From Pseudaminobacter soli (ex Zhang et al. 2022) (GTDB lineage Bacteria; Pseudomonadota; Alphaproteobacteria; Rhizobiales; Rhizobiaceae), in NCBI RefSeq assembly GCF_014595955.1, contig NZ_JABVCF010000007.1, positions 62,001 to 126,000 on the forward strand: 64,000 nt of DNA, given 5' to 3'. The notes beneath the pieces are model-generated. The model was not told the origin of the DNA and did not search any database. It saw only the letters and a program-made list of their open reading frames with translations. Of the stretch, positions 59,654 through 64,000 are shown in pieces (the first letter of the stretch is position 1; each line of letters begins with the position of its first letter). The translations under genes were made by a program, and so were the position numbers.

Positions 59654-60112
59654 CTATTTGCTTAGGTCTGGTGCGTCCTCGCCAAGAGCGGTGGCGAGAT
59701 CAATCAGATGGTCCTGCTCGTCAAGCAGGATCTCGCGGATGTGCTCGGCTATGGCGAACTCGCCCATAGCCTCACACTGCCGAACACGCTCGCGGTAGTT
59801 CTTGATCGTATCGGCTTCGTTCTGAAGGTCTGCGCGCAACATCTCTTCCGCGCTGTCGGAGACCTTTACGGGTTTCGGCTCCACCGTAGGCATCGCGCCG
59901 AGATAGTCGATCTGCTGCGATATGGTCAGAGCGTGCTTCAACTCCTCGGCGGCGTGCTGTTGAAGTTGATCCGCGATGCTCATGTACTCGGCGCCCTTAA
60001 GCACCTGGGAATAGACGACATACGCGATGATCGCCTGATACTCACGAGCCAGATCTTCGTTCAGTAGCGAAGCGAGCTTGTCGCGCGTCATCGCAGGTTC
60101 CTGCTGTGCCAT
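59654..60112 (-). CDS. ferritin-like (bacterioferritin/DUF-type) protein
   Basis: 152 residues, four-helix bundle. Metal-ligand pattern: E24, EELKH (E57, H60), E99, and DEQDH (E132, H135). Start chosen at 60112 (MAQQEPAM); ATG at 60091 with an AGGAA site is an equally good alternative. May store or oxidise iron. It is followed on the same strand by the membrane gene after 346 bp. Confidence 0.85.
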   Translation of the reverse strand: MAQQEPAMTRDKLASLLNEDLAREYQAIIAYVVYSQVLKGAEYMSIADQLQQHAAEELKHALTISQQIDYLGAMPTVEPKPVKVSDSAEEMLRADLQNEADTIKNYRERVRQCEAMGEFAIAEHIREILLDEQDHLIDLATALGEDAPDLSK

Positions 60113-60268
60113 ATGTCCACCCACATTCCGCGAGGTCAACTCCAGGCAACGCTCAGACATCGCTCCGGTTCCCTTTCGCGGGCGGCTTTGTCTGCGCAGG
60201 AGCCAGTAGGGGCACGGCCGTGACGCCATTTTGGCGCTGGCTAGAGAACGGCGAGGCAGGCTAGACCC

Positions 60269-61105
60269 TCAGTGCGACATCAGCGTCGGCAGCCGAAGAT
60301 CGCCGAGAACATCCCTGGTGGCGCCGCCGAGGACGAATTGGCGAAGCCGCGAATGACCATAGGCGCCCATCACGAGCAATTCCGCGCCCAACTCGATCGC
60401 ATGGTCCTGGAGAGCGACCCCGATCGGGCAGTCCTCCGAATTGAGGCGATGGGTATCCACGACGAGCCCCTTCCGACGAAGAATCTCGGCAAGCCGTTCG
60501 GAAATGTCCTTGTCATTGAGCGCCTTCTCATCGACGACCGTCAGCACGTCCACGATTGAGGCCTGTCTCAGGAACACGGCGGTATCCGCCAGGGCTCGGG
60601 CGGCGACCCGGCTGCCATCCCAGGCGACGGCAATCCGGGAAAGCGACGAGATGCCGGTCAATTCCGGCATCAGAACAACGGGCCGGCCGGCACCGAAAAC
60701 AGCTGCTTCCGCGACCATCCTGGACGTCTCGTTCCCGGCCTCCCAGCCAAGCATGGTGAGATCGTAATAGCGGGCATTCTCGGTGGCCACGTCCGGGAGC
60801 AGGGCTCCGAGCGACTTGGAGGTCCTGACTGTCACCGGTACCCCCCTTTCGCCCGCCTGCTCGGTCACCCTGGCGAGCAGATGCTCCCCGCGCTCGTGGC
60901 TTTGGAGCTCCGCATCCCGGATCATCTCCGGCACATCCGTCAGCAATCGAGAGAGCGGGCTTGAGACCGACGGGATGTCGACCTCGATCGCAAGGGCGTT
61001 GAGTTCGGCATCGATGAGCCCGGCAACCGAGGCCGCGTTGGCGGCTACCGCATCGGAATTGGCCTCGGGATAGGTGACGAGCGGAAGGAACGCTTCGATC
61101 TTCAT
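60269..61105 (-). CDS. universal stress protein, tandem UspA domains
   Basis: 278 residues with two UspA-like halves; the second half (about 150-278) ends MGAYGHSRLRQFVLGGATRDVLGDLRLPTLMSH, the ATP-binding GxxGHSRxRxxxxGxxT motif. ATG 61105 has a strong AGGAGG site. A near-perfect FNR/FixK box lies 83-96 bp upstream, a usual arrangement for oxygen-responsive usp genes in rhizobia. Confidence 0.88.
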   Translation of the reverse strand: MKIEAFLPLVTYPEANSDAVAANAASVAGLIDAELNALAIEVDIPSVSSPLSRLLTDVPEMIRDAELQSHERGEHLLARVTEQAGERGVPVTVRTSKSLGALLPDVATENARYYDLTMLGWEAGNETSRMVAEAAVFGAGRPVVLMPELTGISSLSRIAVAWDGSRVAARALADTAVFLRQASIVDVLTVVDEKALNDKDISERLAEILRRKGLVVDTHRLNSEDCPIGVALQDHAIELGAELLVMGAYGHSRLRQFVLGGATRDVLGDLRLPTLMSH

Positions 61106-61187
61106 CGGCCGCCTCCTCATCGAGAATGGCCGCTTCCTTTGGGATACGGCTTGGAACCGTTCATTTCACGAGCGAGGAACGGGCTCC

Positions 61188-61201
61188 TTGATCTGGCTCA
61201 A
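61188..61201. promoter_or_regulatory. FNR/FixK-like box upstream of the usp gene
   Basis: TTGATCTGGCTCAA matches TTGAT-N4-ATCAA with one mismatch. Its centre is about 90 bp before the usp ATG, which fits activation from about -41.5 with a 5' leader of some 50 bases. Confidence 0.55.
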
Positions 61202-61253
61202 GCGCAATCTCTGGCGCTCCGGCGAGGTGCTCGGGATGTATCCCGCGCGCCTT

Positions 61254-61925
61254 CTATTGCAGCCCGGGCCCGAAATCGTCGCCGTCGCGCGCGAGAGTCA
61301 TCTCGGTGATGGCGATCAGGGTCTCGGCGCGGGTCTTCAGATCGGGAGCTTCCAGCAGCGCCTGCTTCTCGGCCGCGCCATAGGGAGCCATCATCGACAG
61401 CGCATTGACGAGCATGGCGTTGTCGGCCCGGCTGACGCTATCCCAGTCGGCCTCGAGATCATTGGCCTGCAGGTAAGCGCGAAACGCCTTGAGCAGGCCG
61501 GGCCGGTTCACTTCGCCTGCGCCGCGGTCCTCTTCCAGATCCGCCACGAAAGGCGCGATCTTGCACTGGCGGAACGGGGTCTTGGCCGTCAATTCTTCCA
61601 GGATCCGGTAGCGGCAGATGCCTTGCAGCGAAATCAGGTAGCGGCCGTCGCCGGTCTCGGCCAGCGAGATGATGCGGCCCATGCAGCCAACCTCGCAGAG
61701 CTCCGGCTCCTCGTCGTCGCGCTTGCGCCCATCCAGCGCCGGCTGGACCATTCCGACGATACGGTCGCTCTTCAGCGCATCGTCGACCAGTTGCAGATAC
61801 CGCGGCTCGAACACGTTGAGGGGCATGCGCCCGCCGGGCAGAAGCAGGGCTTCAGCCAAGGGGAAGACCGGAATGGTCGTCGGGATGTCCGACGCGCGCC
61901 GGTAGTGGGCGTTTCCCGCCTGCAT
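61254..61925 (-). CDS. LON peptidase N-terminal (substrate-binding) domain protein
   Basis: 223 residues: IPVFPLAEALLLPGGRMPLNVFEPRYLQLVDDAL and GCMGRIISLAETGDGRYLISLQGICRYRIL, the LON-SB domain found without ATPase or protease parts in many bacteria. Function unknown. It follows the CnoX gene by 63 bp. Confidence 0.9.
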   Translation of the reverse strand: MQAGNAHYRRASDIPTTIPVFPLAEALLLPGGRMPLNVFEPRYLQLVDDALKSDRIVGMVQPALDGRKRDDEEPELCEVGCMGRIISLAETGDGRYLISLQGICRYRILEELTAKTPFRQCKIAPFVADLEEDRGAGEVNRPGLLKAFRAYLQANDLEADWDSVSRADNAMLVNALSMMAPYGAAEKQALLEAPDLKTRAETLIAITEMTLARDGDDFGPGLQ

Positions 61926-61988
61926 CCATCTCTCCGTTGCGCCACTCCTAATCTGGAGCAGCAGGCTGGATCCGCAAGGCCGATTTGC

Positions 61989-62957
61989 TCAGGAGAAGAG
62001 GAGCGAGGACAGCTTGCGCCGCGTGGCCAAGGTGACTTCGTCCATCATGCCCCAGGCCTCGAAGAACTTCAGAAGCTGCGCCCGCGCTCCATCGTCATTC
62101 CAGCTGCGGTCCTGCTTCACGATCGTGAGAAGGTTATCAGCCGCCTCGGTGCGCTTGCCAAGGGCGTTCTGGATCATGGCGAGATCGAAACGGGCCTGAT
62201 GGTCGTCCGGATCGGCGGCAAGCCGCCGCTCGAACTCGGCCGGATCGCCCAGGGCGGCGGCCTGGTCGGCCAGCGCGAACTTGGTGCGCACCGCCGCAAC
62301 CTGCGGCGCGTCCTTCTTGTCCTCCGGCACGCTGGCAAGCACCTCTTCGGCGCCGGCGCGATCGCCGGCCTCCAGCAGCAGGTCAGCCAGGCCTCCGAGC
62401 GCCTCCGGATTGTCCGGCTGCTCGGCCAGAACCGTCTCGTATAGGTTTACGGCCGTCTGGAGGTCGCCGGTTTCGCGGGCCTGGGTGGCCGCCGTAAGGA
62501 TTTCGGCGGCCTGCGGGCCCGGACCTTTGCCCGCCACTCGGTCGATGAAGTCGCGGATCTGGCTTTCCGGAACGGCCCCCATGAAGCCGTCGACGGCCTG
62601 GCCGTTCTTGAAGGCGATGACGGCCGGAATGGACTGGATCCCGAGTTGGCCGGCGACGGCAGGATGGTCGTCGATGTTCATCTTGACCAGCTTGACCCTT
62701 CCGGCGGAGGCGCCGACCACCTTTTCCAGAACCGGCGCGAGCTGTTTGCACGGGCCGCACCAGGGCGCCCAGAAATCGACGAGCACAGGCTGGCGCCGCG
62801 ATTCCTGCAGCACGTCGGCCGAGAAACTCGCCGTGGTCACGTCCTTGATCTCAGCGTTTCCTGCGGCCGCGCCATTGCCGCCCGGGGCTCCGCCGTACTG
62901 GACGTTGGTCGAGTAGCCGCCGCTTGCGCCTGCGAAAGGATTGTCGTCTCTGTTCAT
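61989..62957 (-). CDS. cnoX: thioredoxin with TPR domain (CnoX/YbbN-like chaperedoxin)
   Basis: 322 residues: thioredoxin domain with C67-G-P-C70 in WAPWCGPC and NIDDHPAVAGQLGIQSIPAV, then TPR-like helical repeats from about 150. E. coli CnoX binds and protects proteins under oxidative or hypochlorous stress, transferring them to chaperones. Here CGPC is intact, so thiol redox activity is expected. ATG 62957. Confidence 0.9.
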   Translation of the reverse strand: MNRDDNPFAGASGGYSTNVQYGGAPGGNGAAAGNAEIKDVTTASFSADVLQESRRQPVLVDFWAPWCGPCKQLAPVLEKVVGASAGRVKLVKMNIDDHPAVAGQLGIQSIPAVIAFKNGQAVDGFMGAVPESQIRDFIDRVAGKGPGPQAAEILTAATQARETGDLQTAVNLYETVLAEQPDNPEALGGLADLLLEAGDRAGAEEVLASVPEDKKDAPQVAAVRTKFALADQAAALGDPAEFERRLAADPDDHQARFDLAMIQNALGKRTEAADNLLTIVKQDRSWNDDGARAQLLKFFEAWGMMDEVTLATRRKLSSLLFS

Positions 62958-63022
62958 CTCACCCAATTCCGCTGCTTGCTTGCGTGGCCATTCGCCGCAA
63001 CCGGCAGGCCAGCATGTGGCTA

Positions 63023-63520
63023 TCATTCGGACAGTTTCAAGATGGTCGGCTCATGCCCGGTGGCGCGAACGAAGCGCAACAGGTCCGTGCTGCCGATCGA
63101 AGTCGTCGCATCGTTGGTCAGAGGGTGGGCGTTGACGACGTCATGGGCCATCAGCGCCTCGTCGATGAAAAACCTGACCCGCTGCTCGCTATCATTGATC
63201 AAGCCGAACAATGAGACAGCGCCCGGGATCACTCCAAGAAGCTCCATCAGCGCTTCGGGCTTGCCGAAGGAGACGCGGCTGGCTGCACCGATCTGGTGAT
63301 GGATCTGCTTCAGGTCGACCACCGCATCCTCCTCGACCGTGAGGAGAAAATAGCTGTCCTTCTTGTCCTTGAGGAACAGGTTCTTGGTATGCCCGCCCGC
63401 GATCTCGCCGCGCAACGCCTGTGAGTCCGCGACGGTGAACAGTGGCGGATGCTCGATGGTGGTGGTCTCGATCCCCAGCGATTCGAGGAAGGCGAAGAGA
63501 TCGGCTCTGGTTTTCGGCAT
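63023..63520 (-). CDS. prolyl-tRNA deacylase-like protein (YbaK/ProX family)
   Basis: 165 residues of the ProX/YbaK fold, which hydrolyses mischarged aminoacyl-tRNA (Ala-, Cys- or Pro-tRNA type). IEHPPLFTVADSQALRGEIAGGHTKNLFLKDKKD and GVIPGAVSLFGLIND are conserved, including the catalytic lysine of KNLFL. ATG 63520, weak ribosome site; upstream frame is not conserved. 65 bp before the CnoX start. Confidence 0.9.
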   Translation of the reverse strand: MPKTRADLFAFLESLGIETTTIEHPPLFTVADSQALRGEIAGGHTKNLFLKDKKDSYFLLTVEEDAVVDLKQIHHQIGAASRVSFGKPEALMELLGVIPGAVSLFGLINDSEQRVRFFIDEALMAHDVVNAHPLTNDATTSIGSTDLLRFVRATGHEPTILKLSE

Positions 63521-64000
63521 GCTCGAGATCTGCGGATTGGCTGGAGGAGTGGAATTGAGGCTCCACTCCGGAATGCACAACGGCGCGGTCCATGTCAAAG
63601 GTGCAGCCCGATTGGAGAATTTCGGAACAGCAGAGCATGCCGGCCGCATTGGGTATGCTTTCCGATACGGCCATACTGCCATGGAGTGTAGAGGCACGAC
63701 CAGAACACGACAAAATGGACCGCCGCCGCCAACGCGGCCGTTTATGGCCAGTGTCATCGAGATACTGATAGGCCGGACGATCAATGATGGGCCCGGTGGT
63801 GCACACCCGAACTGCCGTAGGAGGAGAGGACCGGGCAGTCGCGCCAGATGTTCGCAAGCGGAGCGGGATCGAAAGACCGCATAGGCGTATCGCCCACCCT
63901 GACGCGGCGGCATGGACCTTCCTCGTTTTTCCCTGTTGCAATCGGCAAGCGCTTCGGCCATATAAGCGCGGCTTGCGGCGCTTGCGCCGCGCGAGCGGGT
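63521..64000. other. 480-bp region without a recognised gene (window edge)
   Basis: No homologous reading frame was recognised on either strand; long frames here have unlikely composition. An 8-bp inverted repeat GGAGTGGA (63546-63553)/TCCACTCC (63562-63569) lies upstream of the deacylase gene, and GCGGCGC-TT-GCGCCGC (63975-63990) stands near the end. An upstream gene probably begins beyond the edge. Confidence 0.5.

Noticed and set aside
59569-59769. 66-codon plus-strand frame after the FNR box
   Set aside because: Runs antisense into the ferritin-like gene, has a GGAG too close to the ATG and no similarity; kept only as a possible transcript in the FNR finding.
61074-62444. 456-codon plus-strand open frame
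   Set aside because: Antisense to the LON-domain and CnoX genes.

Overview
The window is a high-GC bacterial chromosome segment from an alphaproteobacterium of the order Rhizobiales, probably a Mesorhizobium-like member of the Phyllobacteriaceae. I infer this from the gene order hisB-hisH-hisA-hisF-hisE-coaA / hslV-hslU / Smr-mltA-tim44 / fxsA / secB / dnaQ-coaE-aroE-maf-ppsR / hemJ-rho-mnmE-mnmG-rsmG-parA-parB, from proteins mostly known in Rhizobiales (DUF1402, DUF2628, TimA-like Tim44), from a GAAC-N7-GAAC SOS box, and from rhizobial palindromic repeats. No rRNA, tRNA, CRISPR array, prophage or insertion sequence was recognised.

Layout. Positions 1-8.3 kb: a partial dut, lldD, an NDUFA9-like gene, then a long minus-strand histidine operon (hisB to hisE, ending in coaA) that also carries DUF2628, DUF1330 and Uma2 genes. 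8.5-19.9 kb: the protease hslV/hslU with the wreck of a DUF2585 gene between them, followed by housekeeping genes for cell wall, secretion, replication and cofactors. 19.9-29.1 kb: the replication-origin neighbourhood. A noncoding stretch with a perfect DnaA box lies between ppsR and hemJ, then come rho, mnmE, mnmG, rsmG, parA and parB, with a perfect and a near-perfect parS site. 29.2-35.6 kb: a metallopeptidase and the SOS mutagenesis cassette imuA-imuB-dnaE2 behind a LexA box.

35.7-58 kb is more accessory. It holds Trm112, a phasin, an aminotransferase/glutamine-synthetase-like pair and a uracil-crosslinking glycosylase (UdgX), then a nearly complete purine (guanine to glyoxylate) degradation locus. 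That locus has two parts. One minus-strand operon is puuD-guaD-UPF0303-glycerate kinase. The other is a divergent block, hiuH-xdhA-xdhB-xdhC against puuE/OHCU decarboxylase-allE-allA-deaminase. Together they encode guanine to xanthine (guaD), urate (xdhABC), 5-hydroxyisourate (puuD), OHCU (hiuH), allantoin and allantoate (the puuE fusion), then ureidoglycine to ureidoglycolate (allE) and glyoxylate (allA); glycerate kinase can feed glyoxylate-derived glycerate to glycolysis. The allantoate amidohydrolase step is not in the window. xdhC carries an in-frame palindromic-repeat insertion.

58-64 kb: a cation efflux transporter, a potassium-channel-like protein, a NUDIX hydrolase, a membrane protein, a ferritin-like protein and a universal stress protein, with FNR/FixK-type boxes (one perfect) that suggest low-oxygen control. 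The window ends with a LON-domain protein, a CnoX-type thioredoxin and a prolyl-tRNA deacylase.
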